Source of the DNA: Streptomyces xylophagus | Lineage (GTDB): Bacteria > Actinomycetota > Actinomycetes > Streptomycetales > Streptomycetaceae | Length of the DNA: 64,000 bases | NCBI RefSeq assembly: GCF_000716435.1 | Contig: NZ_JNWO01000007.1 | Location: 1,054,001 to 1,118,000 of the forward strand | Direction: 5' to 3' | In this document: piece after piece, positions 45,684 through 52,946 of the stretch | Position numbering within the stretch: the first letter of the stretch is position 1 | How the letters are laid out: each line of letters starts with the position of its first letter | The notes under the pieces: generated by a model | The model's database searches: none | Seen by the model: only the letters and a program-made list of their open reading frames with translations | Told to the model about the DNA's origin: nothing | Translations under genes and position numbers: made by a program

Positions 45684-46649
45684 ATGCGTGCCATCCAGAT
45701 CACCCAGTTCGGAAAGCCGGAGGACGTCGTGCGCGTCGTCGATCTCCAGGAGCCGGACGTTCCCGGTGCCGGCGAGGTCAAGGTCGCGGTCGAGTTCTCG
45801 CCGCTGAACCTGCACGACCTCCTGGTCGTCAGTGGCGCGCTGGTACGGCCGCCGCTCCCGCTCGTCCTCGGCAACGAGGGTGTCGGCCGGGTGGTCGAGG
45901 TGGGCCCCGGTGTCGACACGCTCGCGGTGGGCGACCTGGTGGTTCTGCCACTGTTCGGCGGTGCCTGGCGCGAGCGGCTGGTGCTGCCCGCCGGCGGGCT
46001 GTTCCGGCTGCCGGAGGGCAGTGTCGAGCAGTTTTCGATGCTGGGCAGCAATCCGCCCACGGCCGGTCTGATCCTGAGCGAGTACGCCGATCTGAGGCCC
46101 GGGGACTGGATCGTGCAGAACGCCGCGAACTCCGGCGTCGGACGTTCCTTGATCGCCCTGGCGAAGGCACGTGGATTCCGGACGATCAACTTCGTCCGGG
46201 ACGAGTCCGTGTTCGCCGAGCTGACCGCGGCCGGCGCGGACATCGTCCGCCTCGACAACGCAACGTCGGTCGAAGAGGTTCGCGAGGCGATCGGCGATGC
46301 CCGGGTCGCACTCGCCGTCGACTCGGTGGGCGGCGAGGCGCCCGCCCGCCTGCTCGACCTGCTGTCCGAGGGCGGTGCGCTCGTCACCTACGCCTCGGCG
46401 ACCGGGCAGCCGATGTCCGTGAACGCAGTGACTCTGATCGGTAAGCGCGCGACGGTACACGGATTCTTCGCCGGCCATTTCGACTACGCGACGAAGCTGC
46501 TGCCCGTCATCCGCGAGGCCGCGCCCCTGATCGCGAGCGGAGCCCTGTTCGTTCCGCCCGCCGCCCTGTTCGACCTCGATGACATCCATACGGCCATCGA
46601 GCAGGTCCTGCGCGGCGGAAAGACCCTGCTCAAGGTGGCCCGGTCATGA
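45684..46649 (+). CDS. Zinc-type alcohol dehydrogenase-like/quinone oxidoreductase (MECR-like)
   Basis: A 321-residue medium-chain dehydrogenase. The N-terminal GroES-like part has FSPLNLHDLLVVSGAL and LVLGNEGVGRVVEVGPG, with no catalytic zinc cysteine-histidine set. The Rossmann part has WIVQNAANSGVGRSLIALAKARGF, which resembles 2-enoyl thioester reductases/NADPH quinone reductases. It would reduce a conjugated carbonyl or enoyl group with NADPH. GGAG lies 6 nt before the ATG. First gene of the CGNR-linked cluster. Confidence 0.88.
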   Translation: MRAIQITQFGKPEDVVRVVDLQEPDVPGAGEVKVAVEFSPLNLHDLLVVSGALVRPPLPLVLGNEGVGRVVEVGPGVDTLAVGDLVVLPLFGGAWRERLVLPAGGLFRLPEGSVEQFSMLGSNPPTAGLILSEYADLRPGDWIVQNAANSGVGRSLIALAKARGFRTINFVRDESVFAELTAAGADIVRLDNATSVEEVREAIGDARVALAVDSVGGEAPARLLDLLSEGGALVTYASATGQPMSVNAVTLIGKRATVHGFFAGHFDYATKLLPVIREAAPLIASGALFVPPAALFDLDDIHTAIEQVLRGGKTLLKVARS

Positions 46650-46718
46650 CCTCGCACGACTGGAAATCCCCGCACCACCGCGTGCGTACCGGCGACGCGC
46701 GCTACGGGTTCCCAGCGG

Positions 46719-46747
46719 GTGGAATGTAGATCCACTGCCCGACAGTG
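46719..46747. promoter_or_regulatory. Overlapping short inverted repeats between oxidoreductase and MBL genes
   Basis: GTGGA-N7-TCCAC (46719-46735) overlaps CACTG-N5-CAGTG (46733-46747) in the 175-nt gap. This may mark a secondary promoter or an mRNA structure; the evidence is weak. Confidence 0.3.
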
Positions 46748-46824
46748 CTCACCCCCGCCAGGCGGACCGCCGCTCATGTGCGAGTCCGGTGAGGGGCAGC
46801 CCCTGTCACGAGAGAAGCTCCGAG

Positions 46825-47667
46825 ATGCCTGAACTGTCCTACGAGGTCCTCATCTCTGATGGTGTTCCCCGGAAGATCGAACTCCAGCTGCCGAACGGCG
46901 ACGGGATCGTGTCCTCGCCGATCTCATCCACCCTGATCTCCGGGGAGCACGACGCGGTCCTGGTGGACCCGCCGCTGACTCACACCCAGATCGCGCAGGT
47001 CGCCGAAGGCTTGGCGCGCTCCGGAAAGCATCTGGCGTTCGTCTACATCACCCACGGCCACCCCGACCACTGGTTCGGCACCGCGACGCTGCTCGAGCGG
47101 TTCGGCGACGCCGACAGCGTGGTGTACGCCACCGAGGGCACCATCCGGCAGATGCGCACCCAACTGGAGGGCAAGGACAAGGGGTTCGCGAAGTCCTTCC
47201 CCGGGGTCCCGGAGAACACGCCGGTCCTCGCCGTCCCCGTGCCGGCCGAAGGATTCCGGCTGGAGGGCCAAGTCCTCCGCGCCGTCGAGACCGGTCACAC
47301 CGACACCGACGACTCCAGCGTCCTGCACGTGCCGTCGATCGGTCTCGTCGTCGCCGGGGACGTCGTCTACAACGGCGTGCACCTGATGATGCTCGAAGGC
47401 GGTGGCGGCGGTCTGCAAGCGTGGCTGGACGGCATCGACCGGCTCGCCGCACTCGACCCGCGCCATGTGGTCGCCGGCCACAAGAACGCAGACCTGCCCG
47501 ACGACCCGAAGATCCTGGACGAGACCCGGCAGTACCTGCGCGACGCGATCCGGCTCCTGGCCGGCAGGCCGAAGCCGCTGGAGTTCTTCGAGGAGATGTC
47601 GAAGCTCCACGGTGACCGGCTCAACCCGGGACCCCTCTGGTACAGCGCCCTGGGCCTGCTCACCTGA
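46825..47667 (+). CDS. MBL-fold metallohydrolase
   Basis: A 280-residue MBL protein with the complete zinc motif YITHGHPDHWFGTATLL (about residue 75), ETGHTDTDDSSVLHVP and VVAGDVVYNGVHLM, and a late HVVAGHKNADLPDDP with the last His ligand. It belongs to the broad group of lactonase/thioesterase/quorum-quenching-type hydrolases. The start at 46825 has a weak GAGAAG upstream. It shares direction with the flanking catabolic genes. Confidence 0.87.
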   Translation: MPELSYEVLISDGVPRKIELQLPNGDGIVSSPISSTLISGEHDAVLVDPPLTHTQIAQVAEGLARSGKHLAFVYITHGHPDHWFGTATLLERFGDADSVVYATEGTIRQMRTQLEGKDKGFAKSFPGVPENTPVLAVPVPAEGFRLEGQVLRAVETGHTDTDDSSVLHVPSIGLVVAGDVVYNGVHLMMLEGGGGGLQAWLDGIDRLAALDPRHVVAGHKNADLPDDPKILDETRQYLRDAIRLLAGRPKPLEFFEEMSKLHGDRLNPGPLWYSALGLLT

Positions 47668-47733
47668 CCCGCACCGGGTCGCCACCCCGCGAAGACAGGC
47701 GCATCACCTCGACGACATACGGAGGTTGCCCAC

Positions 47734-48687
47734 ATGGCCACCCGAATGAAGATCGCGATCCTCGACGACTATCAGAACGTCGCGACGAGCCTGGCCGACT
47801 GGGGGTCACTCGGTGCCGAGGTGGTCGTGTTCACCAAGCCGTTCGCCGATGCCGACGAGGTGGTCCACAGCCTTGCCGGGTTCGACGTGCTCGTGGCCAT
47901 GCGGGAGCGCACGCGATTCCCGGCCGAGGTTCTGGAGCGGCTGACCGACCTCCGACTCCTGGTCAGCACCGGCCCGGCCAATGCCGCCATCGACCTTGCG
48001 GCCGCGCACAGACTCGGCATCACGGTGTGCGGGACCCGTTACGAGTCCCACTCCACCGTCGAGCACACCTGGGCGCTGATCCTCGGTGCCACGAGAAATC
48101 TGGTCGCCGAGGCGCAGTCGATGCGCGCCGGCGGTTGGCAGGTGTCGCTCGGCGAGGGGCTGCACGGCAGGACTCTCGGCGTTCTGGGCCTCGGCCGCGT
48201 CGGCTCCGGAGTGGCACGGATCGGACAGGCCTTCGGAATGGACACCATCGCGTGGAGTCAGAACCTGACCCCCGAAGCCGCCGCCGAACACGGCGTGCGG
48301 GCGGTGACGAAGGAGCGACTCTTCAGCGAGAGCGATGTGCTCTCGATCCACGTACTGCTCAGCAAGCGGACACGCGGGCTGGTCGGCGCGGCGGAACTAC
48401 GGTCGATGAAACCCTCGGCCGTCCTGGTCAACACCTCACGCGGACCGGTCGTCGACGAGGTCGCCCTGATCGACGTCCTGCGCGAGGGCGCGATCCGAGC
48501 GGCCGCGCTCGACGTGTACGACACCGAGCCGCTTCCAGCGGACCACCCGTTGCGGGCTCTGCCGAACGCACTGCTCACGGGTCACATCGGCTACGTGAAC
48601 CGTGACTTGTACGAGATTTTCTATCAGGACTCCGTCGAGGACATCGCCGCGTTCCAGGCGGGTTCTCCCGTGCGGCTGATGAAGTAG
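47734..48687 (+). CDS. D-2-hydroxyacid dehydrogenase family protein
   Basis: A 317-residue NAD-dependent enzyme. The nucleotide-binding loop is LGVLGLGRVGSGVARIGQAFGM (about 146-167) and the catalytic triad is intact: Arg in NTSRGPVVDE, Glu in VYDTEPLPADHP and His in LTGHIGYV. It reduces a 2-keto acid or oxidises a D-2-hydroxy acid. GGAGG lies upstream of the ATG. The following hydrolase starts 9 nt after its stop. Confidence 0.9.
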   Translation: MATRMKIAILDDYQNVATSLADWGSLGAEVVVFTKPFADADEVVHSLAGFDVLVAMRERTRFPAEVLERLTDLRLLVSTGPANAAIDLAAAHRLGITVCGTRYESHSTVEHTWALILGATRNLVAEAQSMRAGGWQVSLGEGLHGRTLGVLGLGRVGSGVARIGQAFGMDTIAWSQNLTPEAAAEHGVRAVTKERLFSESDVLSIHVLLSKRTRGLVGAAELRSMKPSAVLVNTSRGPVVDEVALIDVLREGAIRAAALDVYDTEPLPADHPLRALPNALLTGHIGYVNRDLYEIFYQDSVEDIAAFQAGSPVRLMK

Positions 48688-48696
48688 GAGCTGAAG

Positions 48697-49578
48697 ATGA
48701 CGACCCGAACGACCCACACACCACTTCTCTCCCATGTGACGGCTCCGACGCAGTTCGTCACGGCGAACGGGATTCAGTACGCCTACCGCCGCTTCGGCGC
48801 CGAGACCGGCACGCCGCTGGTGTTCCTGCAGCATTTTCGTGGCGGCATGGATCACTGGGATCCGGCGGTCACGGACGGACTGGCCGCGAACCGTCCGGTG
48901 ATTCTGTTCGACAACACAGGCGTCGCGAGCTCCGGCGGCCAGACCCCGGACACCGTGGAGGCGCAGGCCGATGACGCGGCCGCGTTCATCCACGCGCTGG
49001 GCCTGACCCGTGTCGACATCCTCGGCTTCTCCATCGGCGGCTATGTGGCGCAGGCCCTCACACTCCGCCACCGCGAACTGGTCCGCAGGCTCGTTCTCGC
49101 CGGCACCAAGCCTCGAGCCGGCGACGACACGGACCGGCACCCCGACGCGACCGATGTCGCCACCCGGCACGACGTACTGACTCTCGAGGACTTCCGGCTC
49201 CTCTTCTTCGAGCCCACACCGACCAGCCAGGCCGCCGGTGAGAGGTTCTGGGAGCGTCGCCACCAGCGCACCACCGACGTGGACCCGCCGACGTCGAAGC
49301 AGACCATGCAGGCGCAGACAGCCGCGATCGTCGACTGGAAGCTCCCGCACGGCGAGCCCTTCGCCGAGCTTCGGACGATGACTCAACCGACCCTGGTGGT
49401 CAACGGCCGACGCGATGTCATGGTCCCCACGATCAACTCCTACCACCTGGCCCAGCACATCCCCGGCGCCCAACTCATCGTCTACCCCGACTCCGGTCAC
49501 GCCTCGCTGTTCCAGTACCCGGAACTGTTCGTCGCCGATGTGGGGCGCTTCCTGGACCGGCCGGTCGCCTTTTCCTGA
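48697..49578 (+). CDS. Alpha/beta hydrolase
   Basis: A 293-residue hydrolase with nucleophile Ser in ILGFSIGGYVAQAL (about 112), oxyanion segment LVFLQHFRGGMDHWDP and the late DSGHASLFQ His. It resembles C-C bond hydrolases/haloperoxidase-like esterases that act in aromatic or cyclic ketone breakdown. The spacing to the previous gene (9 nt) marks an operon. Confidence 0.88.
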   Translation: MTTRTTHTPLLSHVTAPTQFVTANGIQYAYRRFGAETGTPLVFLQHFRGGMDHWDPAVTDGLAANRPVILFDNTGVASSGGQTPDTVEAQADDAAAFIHALGLTRVDILGFSIGGYVAQALTLRHRELVRRLVLAGTKPRAGDDTDRHPDATDVATRHDVLTLEDFRLLFFEPTPTSQAAGERFWERRHQRTTDVDPPTSKQTMQAQTAAIVDWKLPHGEPFAELRTMTQPTLVVNGRRDVMVPTINSYHLAQHIPGAQLIVYPDSGHASLFQYPELFVADVGRFLDRPVAFS

Positions 49579-49656
49579 GCGCGGCCTGGGGACGGCTCCC
49601 CTCCCGTTGGCCCCGCCTCTGGGGTCGGCATCCACTTCTTCAGGCAAGGAACCCTC

Positions 49657-50481
49657 ATGGCCACCTCAGCAAAGATCCCGAACAGCGACATCGTGTTTCG
49701 CCGCGACGGCGTGGGCGACATCGCCGTTGTGTTCATGCACGGCTGGATCGACGACCTGCACGTCTGGAACCCAGTCATCGCGGAACTGTCAGGCTCCGGG
49801 TTCGAGACCGTGCAGTTGGACCTGGCCGGCTTCGGAAACCGCACGCAGGCAGACGGGCCGTTCACGTTCGACCGGTTCGCCGCCGATCTGTTGGCCGTCG
49901 TAGACGCGGTGGACAAGCCGTTCGTGCTCGTCGGTCACAGCATGGCGGCACCCATCGTCGAACTTGCCGCCGAGGCACGCAGCGAGCGCGCATTGGGCCT
50001 GGTACTTCTGGCACCCATTCCGATGGCCGGAGCCCGGTTGCCCGACGAAATCATCGAGAGCTTCCACTCGTTGGCCGGAGCGGACGCATCGGTGATTCAG
50101 GCCGTACGTCAGCAAGCGGGACCATCGGCTCCAGCGGCCGAGTTGGCGCGAATCGCCACGGTAGCCGCGAAGGTACGCCCCGAGGTCGTACTGGCCACAG
50201 CCGACCTGTGGAACAACGGCCACCCCAACCCGCGGCCCAGCGGATTCTCCGAGCGGGTGCTGATCCTGTCGGGAAGCGACGACCCGATCGTCACCTCTGA
50301 GGTCGTCGCTTCCCAGGTCGTGGCACGGTTCGAGGCGGCGAGGACGACCACGACCGAGATCGAGAAGTGCAGTCACTGGCCGCACATCGAGCAACCCTCC
50401 CTCGTGGCCGCGCAGATCAGCCGTGTCCTGGCCGGCAGCCTGGCGAGCGAGGCGCTCCGTGCGGACGCAAGGCAGAGCTAG
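49657..50481 (+). CDS. Alpha/beta hydrolase
   Basis: A 274-residue hydrolase. Oxyanion segment VVFMHGWIDDLHVWNP, nucleophile LVGHSMAAPIVELA (about 92), Asp near ILSGSDDPIVT and His in CSHWPHIEQP form the usual set. It is not close in sequence to the hydrolase just upstream. The SDR gene begins 4 nt after its stop, so the two are cotranscribed. Confidence 0.88.
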   Translation: MATSAKIPNSDIVFRRDGVGDIAVVFMHGWIDDLHVWNPVIAELSGSGFETVQLDLAGFGNRTQADGPFTFDRFAADLLAVVDAVDKPFVLVGHSMAAPIVELAAEARSERALGLVLLAPIPMAGARLPDEIIESFHSLAGADASVIQAVRQQAGPSAPAAELARIATVAAKVRPEVVLATADLWNNGHPNPRPSGFSERVLILSGSDDPIVTSEVVASQVVARFEAARTTTTEIEKCSHWPHIEQPSLVAAQISRVLAGSLASEALRADARQS

Positions 50482-50485
50482 ATCG

Positions 50486-51217
50486 ATGGGCGACAAGTTG
50501 CAGGGAAAGGTGGCGGTCATCACCGGAGGCACGGCCGGGATCGGGCTCGCCACGGCGAAACTCTTCGTCGCGGAAGGTGCGCATGTCTTCATCATGGGGC
50601 GGCACCGGAAGCAACTCGACGACGCCGTAACGGAGATCGGTCACAACACTTCCGGTGTCCAGGGAGACGTTACCGACCTGACCGATCTCGATCGGCTCTA
50701 CGAGGCTGTCGAGGCGCACGGGCCGATCGACATCGTCTTCGCCAACGCCGGCGTGGCCGAAATGGCTCCACTCGAAGCTGTATCGGAAGAGCATTTCGAC
50801 AGAATCTTCAATGCCAATGTGAAGGGCGCGCTCTTCACGATACAGAAGGCGTTGCCGCTGATGAACCCAGGTGGTTCCATCATCCTCACAGGCTCCGTCG
50901 CGAGCACAAAAGGGACCCCCGCGTTCGCGGTCTATGGCGCGAGTAAGGCCGCCATCAGAAACTTCGTACGCGGATGGACCGTTGAACTCGCGGACCGTCG
51001 TATCCGTGCCAACGTTCTCAGCCCCGGCCCGATCACCACTTCCATGGTGGCCGGGCAGCCGCAGGACGCCATCGAGAAGATCACCTCCACCATTCCGATG
51101 GGCCGCATGGGCGAGCCCGACGAAGTCGCCAAAGCGGCACTGTTCTTGGCCTCGGACGACTCGAGCTTCGTCACGGGTATCGAACTCTTCGTTGACGGCG
51201 GCAGGGCGCAGATCTGA
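50486..51217 (+). CDS. Short-chain dehydrogenase/reductase (SDR)
   Basis: A 243-residue classical SDR: cofactor motif VITGGTAGIGLATAKLF (about 11-27), structural NAGVAE, catalytic Ser in ILTGSVAS, and YGASKAAIRNF with the Tyr-x-x-x-Lys pair, ending in the usual DGG. It oxidises an alcohol or reduces a ketone. It is the last gene before a strong hairpin, so the operon from 45684 may end here. Confidence 0.92.
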   Translation: MGDKLQGKVAVITGGTAGIGLATAKLFVAEGAHVFIMGRHRKQLDDAVTEIGHNTSGVQGDVTDLTDLDRLYEAVEAHGPIDIVFANAGVAEMAPLEAVSEEHFDRIFNANVKGALFTIQKALPLMNPGGSIILTGSVASTKGTPAFAVYGASKAAIRNFVRGWTVELADRRIRANVLSPGPITTSMVAGQPQDAIEKITSTIPMGRMGEPDEVAKAALFLASDDSSFVTGIELFVDGGRAQI

Positions 51218-51226
51218 CATCGCGAC

Positions 51227-51266
51227 CGCATCTCCACACGCAGCGTGGCTGCGTCATCCCGATGCG
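51227..51266 (+). terminator. Stem-loop after the SDR gene
   Basis: ACGCAGC-GTG-GCTGCGT (51238-51254) is a perfect 7-bp hairpin. It is nested within a second pairing of CGCATC (51227-51232) and GATGCG (51261-51266), and begins 10 nt after the SDR stop. A likely terminator. The rest of the 228-nt gap to 51446 holds nothing I can identify. Confidence 0.55.
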
Positions 51267-51445
51267 GACCAGTTGACCTGGCCAGGCTTCCTGTCCTGTC
51301 GGCCCCAACTGGACGCCCTCCCGCCCGGGGCTCGCCGAGCGCCGCCGAGACAGGACGCCGGTCGCTCTGCGTCTCCTTCGCCCAGGCGAGTTCGCGCCTG
51401 ACCATCACATGCCGAACCATCCGACCGCCTACGCCAATTCGACCC

Positions 51446-52219
51446 ATGGGAATCATCGTGGAGCAGACACCCCTCATCCCACATGCCGTGCATCGCCTCG
51501 GCGACGACATGGTCAACTTCTATCTCGTCGAGGAGCCGGAAGGGCTGGTCCTGGTCGACGGTGGACTGCCCACCCATTGGGGTGAGCTCTGCGACCGTCT
51601 CGCACATATCGGTGCCGTTCCGGGCGACATCAAGGCTGTCCTGCTCACCCACGCCCACCCCGACCACTTGGGTCTGGCGGCCCGAGTCCGCCGTGAAGCC
51701 GGCGCTGCCGTGTGGATTCACAGCGCCGAAGCCGCCACCCTTGCCGCGGCCAACCCCGCGCGAGCGGGGGCGAGCACAGAACGATCGATGGCTCGCTACC
51801 TGATGCGGCGACCCGCGAGCGTGGGGCTTGTGCTCCACCTTGCCCGGAGCGGAGCATTTCGTCCCGCTCCTGTCAGCGATCCGGAGGTCTTCGAATCCCC
51901 CGCCACGCTCACGCGCGTGCCGGGAGCGCCCGAGGCCGTACCGATTCCCGGGCACACGCCGGGAAGTACCGCCTACGTCTTCCGGCACCACGGGGTGATC
52001 TTCACCGGCGACGCCCTTGTCTCGTACGACGGCCTGACCGGGCTACGGGGACCTCGCCTGGTATGCCGCGGCTTCACACACGACGGCGCGTCGGCCCTTG
52101 CCTCGCTGGACACCCTGGCGGGGATCGGAAGCGACTTGACGGTCCTGCCGGGCCACGGCGATCCGATGGCTGAGTTGTCTCCAGCGGTTGAGGAAGCGCG
52201 TCGCGTCGGCATCTCGTGA
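51446..52219 (+). CDS. MBL-fold metallohydrolase
   Basis: A 257-residue MBL protein: MVNFYLVEEPEGLVLVDGG, the zinc motif LLTHAHPDHLGLAARV (about 68), PIPGHTPGSTAYVF, IFTGDALVSYDG and VLPGHGDPM. The pattern matches glyoxalase-II-like/lactonase members. It is distinct from the MBL protein at 46825. The ATG at 51446 lacks a good ribosome site; the GTG four codons later follows GGGA and may be used. The 225 nt after it (52220-52444) hold no gene I can support. Confidence 0.85.
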   Translation: MGIIVEQTPLIPHAVHRLGDDMVNFYLVEEPEGLVLVDGGLPTHWGELCDRLAHIGAVPGDIKAVLLTHAHPDHLGLAARVRREAGAAVWIHSAEAATLAAANPARAGASTERSMARYLMRRPASVGLVLHLARSGAFRPAPVSDPEVFESPATLTRVPGAPEAVPIPGHTPGSTAYVFRHHGVIFTGDALVSYDGLTGLRGPRLVCRGFTHDGASALASLDTLAGIGSDLTVLPGHGDPMAELSPAVEEARRVGIS

Positions 52220-52444
52220 TGGTTCGTTCTCAACATGTGCGCGCCGCGCAGGGGCAGGCGGGACAAGCGACGATGCAAGGTGCCCGCGAGGCGTCAGGCG
52301 TGGGGCCAGGATGGCGAACGAGGGCGAATCACCGTGGACGCGTCTTGTCTATTTCATCCCCCAGCGCTCCACCTGGGCGCTCAACGAATGCCTCAACGGA
52401 CACAAGGGCACCCGCAACCCGGTCCTCAGCCAGGGATGGGCTTC

Positions 52445-52789
52445 CTACCCCTGGGCCACAGCCCGGATAGCCGGGTCCAGGCCGTCCGGCACCGGAAAGG
52501 CGTCCGCGTCCGGGACGGGTACCAGCTCGGCCAGCGCGCCGTAGGGAGACGGCGGGGCCGTCACATAGCGGCGGGTGCCGTCGGAGAGTTGCACGACCGC
52601 CTCGTAGCCGGCGACGCACGGCGGCTGGAGCGGGCGAATCGGGAACTGGCCGTTGACGAATGCCAGGTCCAGCGGATTCAGGGACGCCGCGAGGAGGGTG
52701 CCGACCGAGAGACCGGGACCGGGCTGTGGATCGTCGAACTGTTCGAGTACCGGGATGGCGCCGGGCTGGTGGACCACTGCCGCTCTCAT
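52445..52789 (-). pseudogene. Truncated N-terminal fragment of quinone oxidoreductase
   Basis: 114 residues starting MRAAVVHQPGAIPVLEQF, after a good GGAGG ribosome site, match the GroES-like N-terminal domain of zinc-type oxidoreductases (AASLNPLDLAFVNGQF, VAGYEAVVQL). The frame stops at a TAG after DPAIRAVAQG, where the Rossmann domain should begin. The family is usually about 320 residues. I find no continuation downstream, so this is a deletion remnant. It lies 157 nt downstream of the LAL regulator gene on the same strand. Confidence 0.72.
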
Positions 52790-52946
52790 GTGTTCCTCCG
52801 TCGATGGTCGAGCAGTTCTCTGCCGGCCTGCGCGGGCCGCGTCGAGTGCCTGAGCTCGGTCCAACTCTGCCGTCGACGGGGTGATCCGGCGTCACTGGAT
52901 CACCGTGATTCGAGGGGAGGAGTGCCGGTGCGTGGGCCGTCGGGTC

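Noticed and set aside
52220..52444. Possible gene remnant on the plus strand near 52340-52440
   Set aside because: A short frame contains a plausible stretch (YFIPQRSTWALNECLNG), but I cannot link it to any family and there is no start signal, so I do not call it.
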